From an uncultured Bacilli bacterium (GTDB taxonomy: Bacteria; Bacillota_I; Bacilli_A; RF39; UBA660), in the NCBI GenBank assembly GCA_934120635.1, contig CAKOUR010000001.1, forward strand, positions 62,001 through 126,000: 64,000 bases of DNA, written 5' to 3'. The position numbers and the translations under genes are program-made. This document shows positions 9,542 through 17,481 of this stretch, piece by piece. Each line of letters starts with the position of its first letter. The stretch's first letter is position 1. A model generated the notes under the pieces. It was not told the DNA's origin, searched no databases, and saw only the letters and a list, made by a program, of their open reading frames with translations.

Positions 9542-9578
9542 TCCTAAAAAATATAAATTAGGAATATTTTTGCTTTTT
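9527..9578 (-). terminator. Long perfect hairpin terminator of the DUF5684-like gene
   Basis: A perfect 21-bp stem begins AAAAAGCAAAAATATTCC, closes a 10-base loop, and ends in GCTTTTT. The distal arm touches the stop codon of the minus-strand gene at 9577. Read on the minus strand it ends in a U-rich arm, fitting termination. Confidence 0.8.
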
Positions 9579-10152
9579 ATTTTTCTTTACCACAATTAGG
9601 ACAAAACTTATCATCTTTCTCTAACTTTGTTCCACAATAAATACAATACGATATATTTTGATAAAAACTATTATCATTATCTTGAGAAGAATTATTACAA
9701 TTATCATTAAATATTCCATTTTTACTAACTATAACAGAACTATCATATTGATACTTTTTACTAAAAGCCATAATAGGAATCATTAAGCCAGAAAATAAAG
9801 TCATTAAAATAGCAAATCCTGTATCTTGATGAAATTTTTTTGCCAAATTATAATTACATACAAAATTAGCAAATAAAGGAACTATCACAATCAGTACTTT
9901 ATAATCATCACTACTAGATAGTTGAATTATAACAGAAAAAATTAACAGTAAAAACCACCACCAATTTAATCCAGCAATCTCTACTTTTGTCCAAGAATTA
10001 TAAATAGGAATAACTGCCTCCCAACCATTTTTACCACATTTCTTAAAAAATTTCCATAAGGCAAAAGTTTCAAAAAAAATAATAAAAGCAGTAATCCAAA
10101 GAAAAACAGTAAATCCCCAAATAATACCTAATCCAGCACTATAATTAAACAT
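9577..10152 (-). CDS. DUF5684-like membrane protein with C-terminal zinc ribbon
   Basis: 191 residues. Four to five hydrophobic segments surround the DUF5684-type signature WKFFKKCGKNGWEAVIPIYN followed by WWWFLLLI. A polar linker leads to a C-terminal zinc ribbon, CIYCGTK...FCPNCGKEK (two CxxC pairs). Such proteins are common in gut Bacillota; function is unknown. The start is set at ATG 10152 because AAAGGAG lies 8-13 bases upstream and would be inside the coding sequence if the first in-frame ATG (10170) were used. Single gene on the minus strand with its own long terminator. Confidence 0.75.
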   Translation of the reverse strand: MFNYSAGLGIIWGFTVFLWITAFIIFFETFALWKFFKKCGKNGWEAVIPIYNSWTKVEIAGLNWWWFLLLIFSVIIQLSSSDDYKVLIVIVPLFANFVCNYNLAKKFHQDTGFAILMTLFSGLMIPIMAFSKKYQYDSSVIVSKNGIFNDNCNNSSQDNDNSFYQNISYCIYCGTKLEKDDKFCPNCGKEK

Positions 10153-10292
10153 CAAACAATCTCCTTTCATTTATTATAATATAGTAAATATTTAAAATAA
10201 TGTAAAGTAAAAAAATAAAAATACTTAATTAGAAATAACCTCTAAATATAAAAATAATAGTAAATTTAAGTATTTTAATTAAACAAAATCTA

Positions 10293-10321
10293 TTGTCAAT
10301 TTAACTAATAATTTGTATAAT
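10293..10321 (+). promoter_or_regulatory. Promoter of the tsa operon
   Basis: TTGTCA, 17-base spacer, TATAAT, 30 bases before the tsaE start. Just upstream, AAAATACTTAA (about 10218-10228) and TTAAGTATTTT (about 10266-10276) form inverted arms that may end the opposing region. Confidence 0.8.
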
Positions 10322-10351
10322 GAATTTATAGAAAGAGGAAAGGTGAACAAA

Positions 10352-10804
10352 ATGAATAATACATATAAAATAACAACAAGAAATGATGAAGAAACAATTG
10401 AAGTAGCACAAAATTTAGAATCTGAAAAATTTCCCAATATGGTAATCTGCTTAAATGGAGACTTAGGAAGTGGTAAAACAGTATTTACAAAAGGATTTGC
10501 TAGTGCCATGGCAATAGAAGACGTAACATCTCCAACATTTAATATTATTAAAGAATATATAGGAGAATTACCTTTATATCATATAGATGTTTATCGTACT
10601 AATGGAAAAATCGATAATCTAGGAATTGAAGAATATTTTGATAAAGGTGGAGTTACTATTATCGAATGGGCTGAAATGATTGAAGATATTCTTCCAGAAG
10701 AAAGATTAGATATTACTTTCAAAATTACTGGAGAAAACTCTAGAGTAATGGTAATTACACCACATGGAGAAAAATATCTTCGTGTCTGTGAGGATGCATT
10801 ATGA
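10352..10804 (+). CDS. tsaE: tRNA threonylcarbamoyladenosine biosynthesis ATPase TsaE
   Basis: 150 residues, normal for TsaE. The P-loop GDLGSGKTVFTKG lies near residue 37, and the TSPTFNIIKEY and YHIDVYR motifs of the family follow; EWAEMIEDILP is the usual C-terminal signature. TsaE binds the TsaB-TsaD pair and drives t6A formation at position 37 of ANN-decoding tRNAs. The start is ATG 10352, preceded by GAGGAAAGGTGA; an in-frame ATG at 10313 lies inside the promoter region. The stop TGA overlaps the tsaB start (ATGA), so the genes are translationally coupled. First gene of a complete tsaE-tsaB-rimI-tsaD set. Confidence 0.97.
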   Translation: MNNTYKITTRNDEETIEVAQNLESEKFPNMVICLNGDLGSGKTVFTKGFASAMAIEDVTSPTFNIIKEYIGELPLYHIDVYRTNGKIDNLGIEEYFDKGGVTIIEWAEMIEDILPEERLDITFKITGENSRVMVITPHGEKYLRVCEDAL

Positions 10805-11424
10805 TAAGTTTATTTATAGATACTTCCGCAAGTGATGTATCTATTGCTCTTCATAAAAATGAAAAGGTATTAAATGAAATAAACAAAAATATTCCCAATC
10901 AACATTCTATTTATGTTGTTCCCTTTATCGATGAATTATTAAAAAAATCATCAATAACACCAGATATGATCGAAAAAATTTATGTCGTAACAGGACCAGG
11001 ATCATTTACAGGAGTAAGAATAGGAGTAACAATTGCTAAAACTTATGCTTATTTAAAAAAAATTCCCATAACAGCAGTATCTTCATTAAAAATGCTAGCC
11101 TTATCAAAAGAAGGAGAAACTATTCTATCATTAATTGATGCTAAACATAATAATTATTATTTAGGATCATACAATAAAGAAAAAAAAGAAATCATCAAAG
11201 AACACTTTGGTAATAAAGAAGAAGTATTAAAAATAATAGAAAAACATCATCCAGTTATTGTTTCTAATGAAGAAATTAATAACGAAGAAATAAAAACTTC
11301 AAAACAAACATTAGATATTTCCAAAATTATATCTTATTATCAAAATGAGCAAGAAGATAATTATTTTACTATTAAACCTAATTACCTAAAATTACCTCAA
11401 GCTCTAGAGGATAGACATGATTAG
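10801..11424 (+). CDS. tsaB: tRNA threonylcarbamoyladenosine biosynthesis protein TsaB
   Basis: 207 residues, typical for bacterial TsaB. It starts with the ASKHA fold strand SLFIDTSASDVSIALHKN and has the family block VVTGPGSFTGVRIGV near residue 62. TsaB is the non-catalytic partner that dimerises with TsaD in t6A synthesis. It overlaps tsaE by 4 bases and rimI by 8 bases, so it sits inside a tightly coupled operon. Confidence 0.95.
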   Translation: MISLFIDTSASDVSIALHKNEKVLNEINKNIPNQHSIYVVPFIDELLKKSSITPDMIEKIYVVTGPGSFTGVRIGVTIAKTYAYLKKIPITAVSSLKMLALSKEGETILSLIDAKHNNYYLGSYNKEKKEIIKEHFGNKEEVLKIIEKHHPVIVSNEEINNEEIKTSKQTLDISKIISYYQNEQEDNYFTIKPNYLKLPQALEDRHD

Positions 11425-11773
11425 AGAAGTATTAGAATTAGAAAGCCCTAATCCTTATTTAAAGAGAATAGAATTTTATCAAGAAGATAATGTTTTAGGA
11501 TACTTAGAATACTCTCTTATTTATGATAGAATGGAAATTGATAATTTCTTTGTTGAAGAAAATAATAGAAGATGTGGAATAGGTAAAAAATTGATGAGTT
11601 ATTTAATTGCAGAAGCAATTACTAATCATGTTCTAAATATTACATTAGAAGTAAGAATAAGCAATGAAATCGCTAGAAACTTATATAAAAACTTTGGCTT
11701 TAGAGAAGTTGCTTTAAGAAAATTTTATTATGGGAATGAAGATGGAGTGTTAATGGAAAAGCAGGTGATGTAA
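11417..11773 (+). CDS. rimI: Ribosomal protein S18-alanine N-acetyltransferase RimI-type GNAT
   Basis: 118 residues, somewhat shorter than Escherichia coli RimI. GNAT motif A is RRCGIGKKLMSYL, and motif B is LEVRISNEIARNLYKNFGF, the classic RimI block (acetyl-CoA binding and the NxxA-Y-xx-FGF element). The position between tsaB and tsaD is the common Bacillota order. It overlaps tsaB by 8 bases and tsaD follows directly. The protein target (S18 or another N-terminus) is inferred from the family. Confidence 0.88.
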   Translation: MIREVLELESPNPYLKRIEFYQEDNVLGYLEYSLIYDRMEIDNFFVEENNRRCGIGKKLMSYLIAEAITNHVLNITLEVRISNEIARNLYKNFGFREVALRKFYYGNEDGVLMEKQVM

Positions 11774-12811
11774 ATGAAAGATATTTATTGTTTAGCAATT
11801 GAATCTAGTTGCGATGAAACCAGTATGAGTATTGTGAAAAACGGGAATACTGATATAGCAACAGTTGTATTTACTCAGATAGATATTCATAAAAAATTTG
11901 GAGGTGTCGTTCCCGAAATTGCTAGTCGTAGTCATATTGAAAGTATTACGATTGTTTTAGATGAATTATTAGAAAAAGCTAAAATGAATATGAATGATAT
12001 AGATATTATTGGAGTAACTTATGGGCCTGGATTAATTGGTTCACTTCTAATTGGGGTTGAATGTGCTAAAACAATAGCACTAGTAACAGGAAAACCTTTA
12101 ATTCCTGTTCATCATATTGCTGGACATATCTATGCTAATAATTTAAAAGAAAGATTATCGTTCCCTTTAATTGCGCTAGTAGTAAGTGGAGGACATACAG
12201 ATTTAGTTTATATGAAAGAAGATTATTCTTTTCAAAGAATTGGTTCTACCTTAGATGATGCAGTAGGAGAAGCCTACGATAAAGTGGCTAAAATTTTAGG
12301 ATTAGATTATCCGGGTGGACCAATCATTGACAAGAAAGCAACATTAGGAAAAGATACTTACAATTTACCATATCCCTTAGATGACACTAGTTTTAACTTT
12401 AGTTTCAGTGGAATAAAAAGTGCTGTAGTCAATTTAGTTCATAATGAACATCAAAGAGGAAATGATATTCGAATTGATGATATGTGTACTTCGTTCCAAA
12501 AAAGAGTAGTTGCTATTTTAACTAAGAAAACTAAACATGCTTTACAAGAGTATAATGTGAAAAACTTAATTGTAGCAGGAGGCGTTGCCGCTAATAAAGG
12601 ATTAAGAAAAAGTCTCGAAGCAATGGCAAAAGAAAATGACATTCATCTTTCATATCCAGAAATAAAATATTGTACTGATAATGCAACCATGATAGGAGCA
12701 GCAGCATACTACGCTTATCAAAAGGGAGTAAGAGGAGACTTAACCCTAAATGCTAAAGCAACAGATACACTTTATCAAGGTTTTTTAAATAAAAATACTG
12801 ATCAAGATTAA
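11774..12811 (+). CDS. tsaD: tRNA threonylcarbamoyltransferase TsaD
   Basis: 345 residues, normal length. It has the Kae1/TsaD signatures AIESSCDETS at the N-terminus, the metal-binding VHHIAGHIYAN near residues 111-121, SGGHTDLVY, and the late metal Asp in CTDNATMIG. The enzyme transfers the threonylcarbamoyl group to A37 of tRNA together with TsaB and TsaE. It begins immediately after rimI stops. The final codons (KNTDQD) are encoded by an AAAATACTGATC stretch that matches a motif recurring at operon ends, so the C-terminal tail may partly reflect that element. Confidence 0.97.
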   Translation: MKDIYCLAIESSCDETSMSIVKNGNTDIATVVFTQIDIHKKFGGVVPEIASRSHIESITIVLDELLEKAKMNMNDIDIIGVTYGPGLIGSLLIGVECAKTIALVTGKPLIPVHHIAGHIYANNLKERLSFPLIALVVSGGHTDLVYMKEDYSFQRIGSTLDDAVGEAYDKVAKILGLDYPGGPIIDKKATLGKDTYNLPYPLDDTSFNFSFSGIKSAVVNLVHNEHQRGNDIRIDDMCTSFQKRVVAILTKKTKHALQEYNVKNLIVAGGVAANKGLRKSLEAMAKENDIHLSYPEIKYCTDNATMIGAAAYYAYQKGVRGDLTLNAKATDTLYQGFLNKNTDQD

Positions 12812-12889
12812 ATTTTTTGAAAAAAACATAAAAATTTAGAATAAAAATCAAAAATATAGAAAAAATAATAAAAAAGTATAAAAAATCAC

Positions 12890-12918
12890 TTGATTTCTCT
12901 AAAAAACTATTATATAAT
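12890..12918 (+). promoter_or_regulatory. Promoter of tRNA-Asn
   Basis: TTGATT, 17-base spacer, TATAAT, 22 bases upstream of the mature tRNA 5' end. Confidence 0.7.
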
Positions 12919-12940
12919 TAAGAAGTCATGTGAGATTACT

Positions 12941-13016
12941 GCTTAATTAGCTCAGTCGGTAGAGCACTCGGCTGTTAACCGATAGGTCGTAGGTTCGAGC
13001 CCTACATTAAGCGCCA
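12941..13016 (+). tRNA. tRNA-Asn (GTT)
   Basis: 76 nt cloverleaf with acceptor arms GCTTAAT/ATTAAGC, anticodon loop CTGTTAA, T-arm with GGTTCGAGCC, and encoded CCA. Asn-GTT decodes AAY codons and its GUU anticodon is not a t6A target unless position 36 is U, which it is, so it is a plausible substrate of the upstream tsa operon. Confidence 0.95.
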
Positions 13017-13027
13017 TTATGACATAT

Positions 13028-13058
13028 AAGTCCTTGGATTTCAAGGACTTTTCTTTTT
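13028..13058 (+). terminator. Terminator of tRNA-Asn
   Basis: AAGTCCTTG / CAAGGACTT perfect 9-bp stem followed by TTCTTTTT. Confidence 0.9.
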
Positions 13059-13128
13059 GTTCTTTATTAGATATAATAAGAATGAAATCTTTCGTTTTTC
13101 TCATACTAAAATAAGAAGGAGCAAAAAG

Positions 13129-14430
13129 ATGAAGAAGTATAATCAGAAAAAAATGTTTTTAACGAAGAAGAAAATAATTATCATTCTACTTATTATTCTT
13201 TTTATTTTAATAATACTACTAATAAATGAAAACAGAGGAAAAGAAAGAATCATTACTAAACAAAAAATTATTCCAATAACAAGGAATAAAGCATCAAAAA
13301 CACAAGAAAATTATTCAGATTATGTTATTTTAAAAAATAGAAGTAATCTTTATGAAAAAGAAAAAAATACTTATCAAAAAGTAGCAACTGTTCATGGGAA
13401 AGCAGAATTATCTCTAGATCCAGACTATATAATTGAAGATGAATACTTTAAAATAAAAGATAGCAATTACTACATTAAATATACAGATATAACAAAAATA
13501 GATAACTTATCCCCATTATCTGGAGAATATAAAACTTATTCAAATTATATTCCTTATCATGAAAGTATCGTTCTAAAAAATAAGGCAAAACTTTATTTAA
13601 GTGATAATTCTTATTATGAATTAAAAGAAGGAACTTTTTCTATTATTATAAAAGATAAAGATAAGTATGGAATTGAGTTTAATCACTCTCTAGTCTATGT
13701 ATCAAAAGAAGATGTAGAGAAAATCATTTCATCTACTAATACTTCTAAAAATTATACCAATGAAATTGCTGTCTTAAATTACCACTATGTAGTAAGCAAC
13801 AGCAACGAAAATGGAGAAAAAACTGAATGTAAGCAAAGTATTTGTATTACCGATACTATGTTTGAGTGTCACATAAAATACTTAAAAGAAAATAATTTTT
13901 ATACAACCACTATGCGGGATTTAGAACTTTATATTGATGGAAAAATACAATTACCAGAAAGAAGTGTAACATTAACTTTTGATGATGGTTGGTATGTATC
14001 AAGAACCATTCAAATCTTAACCAAATATCAAATGACAGGCACTCTTTTCTTAATAGGTAGTCTTGCTAGTCCAAATGATTATAGTTCTCCTTATCTAGAA
14101 ATTCATTCCCATACATGGAATATGCATAAAATTGGAGATTGTCCATCTAACATTGGAAGAGGAGGAATACTCTGCTTAGATGAAAATGCTATTTTAGAAG
14201 ACTTAAAGAAAAGTAGAGAATCTCTAAATAATACCACTTATTTTTGTTATCCATTTTATGATTATAACGAAAGAGCTATTGAATTATTAAAAAAAGCTGG
14301 ATTTACTATGGCTTTTGCTGGAGAATTAAAGGATAGTAAAGTTAGAGTAGGCCAAGATAAATATAAAATTCCAAGATATGTAATTGTAAATACAACTTCA
14401 ATGGATACATTTAAAAAGTATGTCAATTAG
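13129..14430 (+). CDS. Membrane-anchored polysaccharide deacetylase (NodB family)
   Basis: 433 residues. A Lys-rich start is followed by one transmembrane helix (about 14-34), so the enzyme part is outside. A linker region of about 200 residues may hold SH3-like folds (KNRSNLYEKEKNTYQKVATV and KNKAKLYLSDNSYYELKEG look like two repeats). The NodB domain begins near residue 275 with TLTFDDGW (metal and catalytic Asp), HTWNMH near 327 (H-T-xxx-H zinc motif) and CYPFYDYNE. Such enzymes remove acetyl groups from peptidoglycan or surface glycans. ATG 13129 is chosen because AAGAAGGAG precedes it; the open frame continues 24 codons upstream across the promoter-like TATAAT at 13072. Single gene. Confidence 0.88.
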   Translation: MKKYNQKKMFLTKKKIIIILLIILFILIILLINENRGKERIITKQKIIPITRNKASKTQENYSDYVILKNRSNLYEKEKNTYQKVATVHGKAELSLDPDYIIEDEYFKIKDSNYYIKYTDITKIDNLSPLSGEYKTYSNYIPYHESIVLKNKAKLYLSDNSYYELKEGTFSIIIKDKDKYGIEFNHSLVYVSKEDVEKIISSTNTSKNYTNEIAVLNYHYVVSNSNENGEKTECKQSICITDTMFECHIKYLKENNFYTTTMRDLELYIDGKIQLPERSVTLTFDDGWYVSRTIQILTKYQMTGTLFLIGSLASPNDYSSPYLEIHSHTWNMHKIGDCPSNIGRGGILCLDENAILEDLKKSRESLNNTTYFCYPFYDYNERAIELLKKAGFTMAFAGELKDSKVRVGQDKYKIPRYVIVNTTSMDTFKKYVN

Positions 14431-14452
14431 ATCCAAAAAAGGATCTTTTTTT
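14430..14452 (+). terminator. Terminator of the deacetylase gene
   Basis: GATCC / GGATC stem with an A-rich loop and seven T, starting at the last base of the stop codon. Confidence 0.85.
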
Positions 14453-14472
14453 AGAGAAAAATTCCTAATCAG

Positions 14473-14501
14473 TATTTTAATTATAAAAATTATGTTATCC
14501 T
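14473..14501 (+). promoter_or_regulatory. Promoter-like module before the HExxH gene
   Basis: AGTATTTTAATT, then TATGTTATCCT. TATTTT and TATCCT are 17 bases apart with a TG upstream of the latter. 28 of 31 bases (14471-14501) are identical to 15701-15731 before the next gene. Confidence 0.55.
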
Positions 14502-14522
14502 TAAATAAAGGAGGATTTAATA

Positions 14523-15686
14523 ATGAAGTACGAAGAAATATATATTAAATATTTAAATCAAGAAATAGATTTAATTTTATTTAATTTAAAAAAATCTTTT
14601 ATTGAATATTATGGGGAAAGTACCAGAAGTAAAATAGAAAGTATTTTTGACAGTTTAGTTATAGTTTATTTAACTAAAAATCCTTCACAAAAAGAACTGG
14701 GTGACAAGATTGAAAAGTCAAGTTTTAATTATAATGAATTAATTGCTATTTTACTAAAAAATCAATCAAAATTAACAGAAAAAGATCTTATTGAATATGC
14801 ACTTAATAGTACAAATTTTATTTCTAATAAATTAACAAATTTTAAAGAAAAACTCATTGAGTTATCTTATTCTAAATTACTACAATCAAAAAAAATCAAT
14901 TCAAGTTCTAAGAATATCTTACTTAATATGAGTAAAGGGTGTATCGATAAAGAATTAGAAGAATTATTTACTGAATTTGTTGATGATTATACAGAAGGAT
15001 TCAGTTGTGCTAAAACAAATCATAGCGCTTTAATTGGTATAAGGATAAATAAACAAGGAAAGATAAATTTACATACTTTAATTCATGAGATTAATCATCA
15101 ATTGCAAAAAGAAGAAATATTTAAGGTCATAAATAAAGACCAAACGGAGCAATTTTTTTTAGTAGAAGGAATAACTAATAATAAAAAAGATTTAGTTAAT
15201 GAACTAATTAACGAATACGTAACAAAAGATGTTATGGATATTTTTAATCAAAAATTTTCTTCTTCTTTATTAGATTTAAAGTTTACTAGCGGATATTTAC
15301 AAATAGATCAAATCAGTGGTAACGTAATGAAAAAAGTTTATACCTTATTAAGAAAAGAAATAAAAGGGAGATTAATAAATGGAAATGCTAGGACAATTAG
15401 AAAGCTTATTGATGGAGAAAATAAGGAAAATTATCAATTATTAAATGTTTTTTATAATAAAATTAGATTAAATATATTAAAATTAACAGAAAATAAAACA
15501 ATAAAGACATTCCCAGAATATGTAAATGTATTATCTGAAAACGAAAAAAATAGATATGTTCAATTTACTAATGATATCTATCAATCCATCGAAAATAATT
15601 TTTTTAACTATCAACGATATGAAGAAGACTTAAAAAAGAAAATTTCAGAAATGGTAGAAGAAGGACAAGTTAGAAAATTTAAATAA
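14523..15686 (+). CDS. Putative HExxH metallopeptidase-like protein
   Basis: 387 residues, no signal peptide or membrane helix, so probably cytosolic. The N-terminal half is helical and charged. At residues 188-192 is HEINH, a zinc-type HExxH motif in the context NLHTLIHEINHQL, and 35-45 residues later NELINEYVT offers glutamates that could give the third zinc ligand, as in gluzincins. I do not recognise a named family and the peptidase role is inferred from the motif alone. AAAGGAGG precedes the ATG. It has its own promoter-like module, near-identical to the one of the following gene, so the two may be co-regulated. Confidence 0.6.
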   Translation: MKYEEIYIKYLNQEIDLILFNLKKSFIEYYGESTRSKIESIFDSLVIVYLTKNPSQKELGDKIEKSSFNYNELIAILLKNQSKLTEKDLIEYALNSTNFISNKLTNFKEKLIELSYSKLLQSKKINSSSKNILLNMSKGCIDKELEELFTEFVDDYTEGFSCAKTNHSALIGIRINKQGKINLHTLIHEINHQLQKEEIFKVINKDQTEQFFLVEGITNNKKDLVNELINEYVTKDVMDIFNQKFSSSLLDLKFTSGYLQIDQISGNVMKKVYTLLRKEIKGRLINGNARTIRKLIDGENKENYQLLNVFYNKIRLNILKLTENKTIKTFPEYVNVLSENEKNRYVQFTNDIYQSIENNFFNYQRYEEDLKKKISEMVEEGQVRKFK

Positions 15687-15702
15687 AACTTTTTATATGT
15701 GG

Positions 15703-15731
15703 TATTTTAATTCTAAAAATTATGTTATACT
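15703..15731 (+). promoter_or_regulatory. Promoter-like module before the 168-residue hypothetical
   Basis: TATTTT, 17-base spacer, TATACT with upstream TG. Near copy of the module at 14473-14501. Confidence 0.6.
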
Positions 15732-15759
15732 ATCCATGGTTATAAGAAGGAGGAGAAGT

Positions 15760-16266
15760 ATGCTAAAAATTAAAAATATAAACTTTAAAGAAAAATTTGC
15801 AGAAGCACATTTAAGACAAAGAATTTATGAAGGAACTAGTTACATCACTTTAATGGCAACGATTGAGTTTTACCCTAAGTTTGTAAACGACAGTATTTTA
15901 AGTGGAGCTCTTGACATAAAAGTTGACATGAAAGATATTCATTCTCTAAAAGATTTAGAAGAAAAAGAATTAAAAGGAGAAATTGGAAATGTAACTATCT
16001 CTGTAAATAATGATGATATTTGGGAACACAACAAAAGTGACAACTTTTCTATTAAATTAGGCAAAATAAATGGACGTGAATTAGAGTTTATGCTTAAAAC
16101 AGAAGAATGTGAATTAGATACAACATTAGAATTAATTAGTCTTTATACAACAAGTTCTAAAGAAGAAGAGTTAAAAGAAGTATTTTCTTTAGATGATTTC
16201 TATTCTAAAACATTAGAAAAAAAAGTAGGTACAAGTCAGATTATTAAGTATTTTGTTAAAGAATAG
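15760..16266 (+). CDS. Hypothetical protein, 168 residues
   Basis: Not recognised. No signal peptide or membrane segment. The composition is acidic with alternating beta-like segments (ITLMATIEFYPKF, GALDIKVDMKDI, IGNVTISVNNDDIWEH), so a small beta-rich cytosolic fold is likely. ATG at 15760 is preceded by AAGGAGGAG; an upstream in-frame ATG at 15697 lies within the promoter module and was rejected. The next gene, yqeK, starts 12 bases after the stop, so this may be the first gene of a two-gene unit. Confidence 0.65.
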   Translation: MLKIKNINFKEKFAEAHLRQRIYEGTSYITLMATIEFYPKFVNDSILSGALDIKVDMKDIHSLKDLEEKELKGEIGNVTISVNNDDIWEHNKSDNFSIKLGKINGRELEFMLKTEECELDTTLELISLYTTSSKEEELKEVFSLDDFYSKTLEKKVGTSQIIKYFVKE

Positions 16267-16278
16267 AAAGGATTTTAC

Positions 16279-16857
16279 ATGAATGAACAAATAGAAAGAA
16301 TAAAAAAAGATTTAAAAGAATCCCTATCAGATTATCGTTACAAGCATAGCTTAAGAGTAGGAGAAGTATCAAAAGAATTAGCCCATATTTATCATGTAGA
16401 TGAAGAAAAAGCCTATTTAGCAGGAATAATTCATGATATTGCTAAAGAATTTACGAAAGAACAAAATGAAGAAATCATAAAAAGAAATGGTTGCTCCCTA
16501 GATAAAAATTCAACGCCCAGAATAAATCATGCTATAATAGGAGCTGTTTATGCCAAAGAAAAATACCATCTAGATGAGGATATTATTCATGCTATTTTCT
16601 CTCATACTATAGGCGATATTCCCATGAGCACCCTAGATAAAATAGTATTTATTGCTGATAAAATTGAACCAGGCAAAAATTATCCAAAGATTGAAGAAGA
16701 AAGACAACTTGCCAAAGAAAATTTAGATAAAGCAATAATTCTTTGCATGGAAAACAATCATCAAAAACTAATGAAAGAAAATAAAAAAATATCTCCTAAA
16801 TCCATAGAGGTATTAAATAATTTAAAAAATAATCTTCATAAAAATACTGATCAATAA
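16279..16857 (+). CDS. yqeK: HD-domain Ap4A hydrolase YqeK family
   Basis: 192 residues, the usual length. HSLRVGEVSKELA near residue 23, then GIIHDIAKEF with the HD pair at 52-53, and the later HAIIGAVYAKE and IFSHTIGD histidines make up the HD metal site in the YqeK arrangement. Studied YqeK proteins cleave diadenosine tetraphosphate symmetrically, limiting this stress alarmone. In many Bacillota the gene sits by rsfS, which is not seen here. The stop region forms one arm of the terminator, and the last residues (KNTDQ) come from the same AAAATACTGATCA motif that ends tsaD. Confidence 0.88.
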   Translation: MNEQIERIKKDLKESLSDYRYKHSLRVGEVSKELAHIYHVDEEKAYLAGIIHDIAKEFTKEQNEEIIKRNGCSLDKNSTPRINHAIIGAVYAKEKYHLDEDIIHAIFSHTIGDIPMSTLDKIVFIADKIEPGKNYPKIEEERQLAKENLDKAIILCMENNHQKLMKENKKISPKSIEVLNNLKNNLHKNTDQ

Positions 16858-16880
16858 TTAAATTCTTTATCAGTATTTTT
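16840..16880 (+). terminator. Terminator overlapping the end of yqeK
   Basis: AAAAATACTGAT pairs perfectly with ATCAGTATTTTT (12 bp) across a 17-base loop; the left arm is coding. Confidence 0.75.
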
Positions 16881-16901
16881 CTAAAAAAGAACAACAACTA
16901 G

Positions 16902-16930
16902 TTGACGAATGATAAAATTAGTGATATATT
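16902..16930 (+). promoter_or_regulatory. Promoter of the str (rpsL-rpsG-fusA) operon
   Basis: TTGACG, 17-base spacer, TATATT with TG at the extended position. It gives a leader of about 95 bases before rpsL. Confidence 0.8.
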
Positions 16931-16949
16931 AATCATGCTTGTGAAATTT

Positions 16950-17011
16950 AAGTGTTGTCTTAGGACAAGACTTATCTTTTAAAGAAAAAATGATACACCT
17001 GGATATGTGTA
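16950..17011 (+). promoter_or_regulatory. Structured 5' leader of rpsL
   Basis: AAGTGTTGTC and GACAAGACTT form a 10-bp stem with one G-G mismatch and a 4-base loop (16950-16973). A small TACAC/GTGTA stem (16994-17011) directly abuts the strong AAGGAAGGAGG ribosome site. Position fits ribosomal-protein autoregulation, unproven. Confidence 0.5.
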
Positions 17012-17031
17012 AAGGAAGGAGGCGGAAACAT

Positions 17032-17442
17032 ATGGCAACAATTAACCAAAGACTAAGAGGAAAAGGACAAAAAAGAAGAAAAAGTAAATCACCTGCATTA
17101 TTAACAAGATTAGATACAGTAAACAATAAAACTGTAAATCAAAATTCTCCTCAAAAAAGAGGTGTTTGTGTACGTGTTGGAACAATGACTCCAAAGAAAC
17201 CAAACTCAGCATTAAGAAAATATGCTCGTGTTAGATTATCAAATGGAATGGAAGTAACTTGTTATATTCCAGGAATTGGACACAACCTACAAGAGCACTC
17301 AGTTGTATTAGTTCGTGGAGGACGTGTTAAAGACTTAATCGGTGTTCGTTATCACATCATTCGTGGAACAATGGATACAGCAGGAGTTCAAAATCGTATG
17401 CAAGGTCGTTCTAAATACGGAGCAAAGAAACCTAAGAAATAA
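17032..17442 (+). CDS. rpsL: 30S ribosomal protein S12
   Basis: 136 residues, normal. It has the hallmark MTPKKPNSALRKYARVRL block and PGIGHNLQEHSVVLVRGGRVKDLIGVRY. The PKKPNS lysine, where streptomycin-resistance changes occur in other bacteria, is the usual wild-type residue. S12 sits at the decoding centre of the small subunit. ATG 17032 follows a very strong AAGGAAGGAGG site; the open frame extends 14 codons further up through the leader hairpin and was not used. First gene of the classic rpsL-rpsG-fusA order. Confidence 0.98.
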   Translation: MATINQRLRGKGQKRRKSKSPALLTRLDTVNNKTVNQNSPQKRGVCVRVGTMTPKKPNSALRKYARVRLSNGMEVTCYIPGIGHNLQEHSVVLVRGGRVKDLIGVRYHIIRGTMDTAGVQNRMQGRSKYGAKKPKK

Positions 17443-17481
17443 AATTAAAATGAAAATATAACAAGAAAAGGAGGAGAAATA

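Noticed and set aside
10313..10351. Upstream in-frame start for tsaE
   Set aside because: The ATG at 10313 overlaps the -10 TATAAT, so it is upstream of transcription start.
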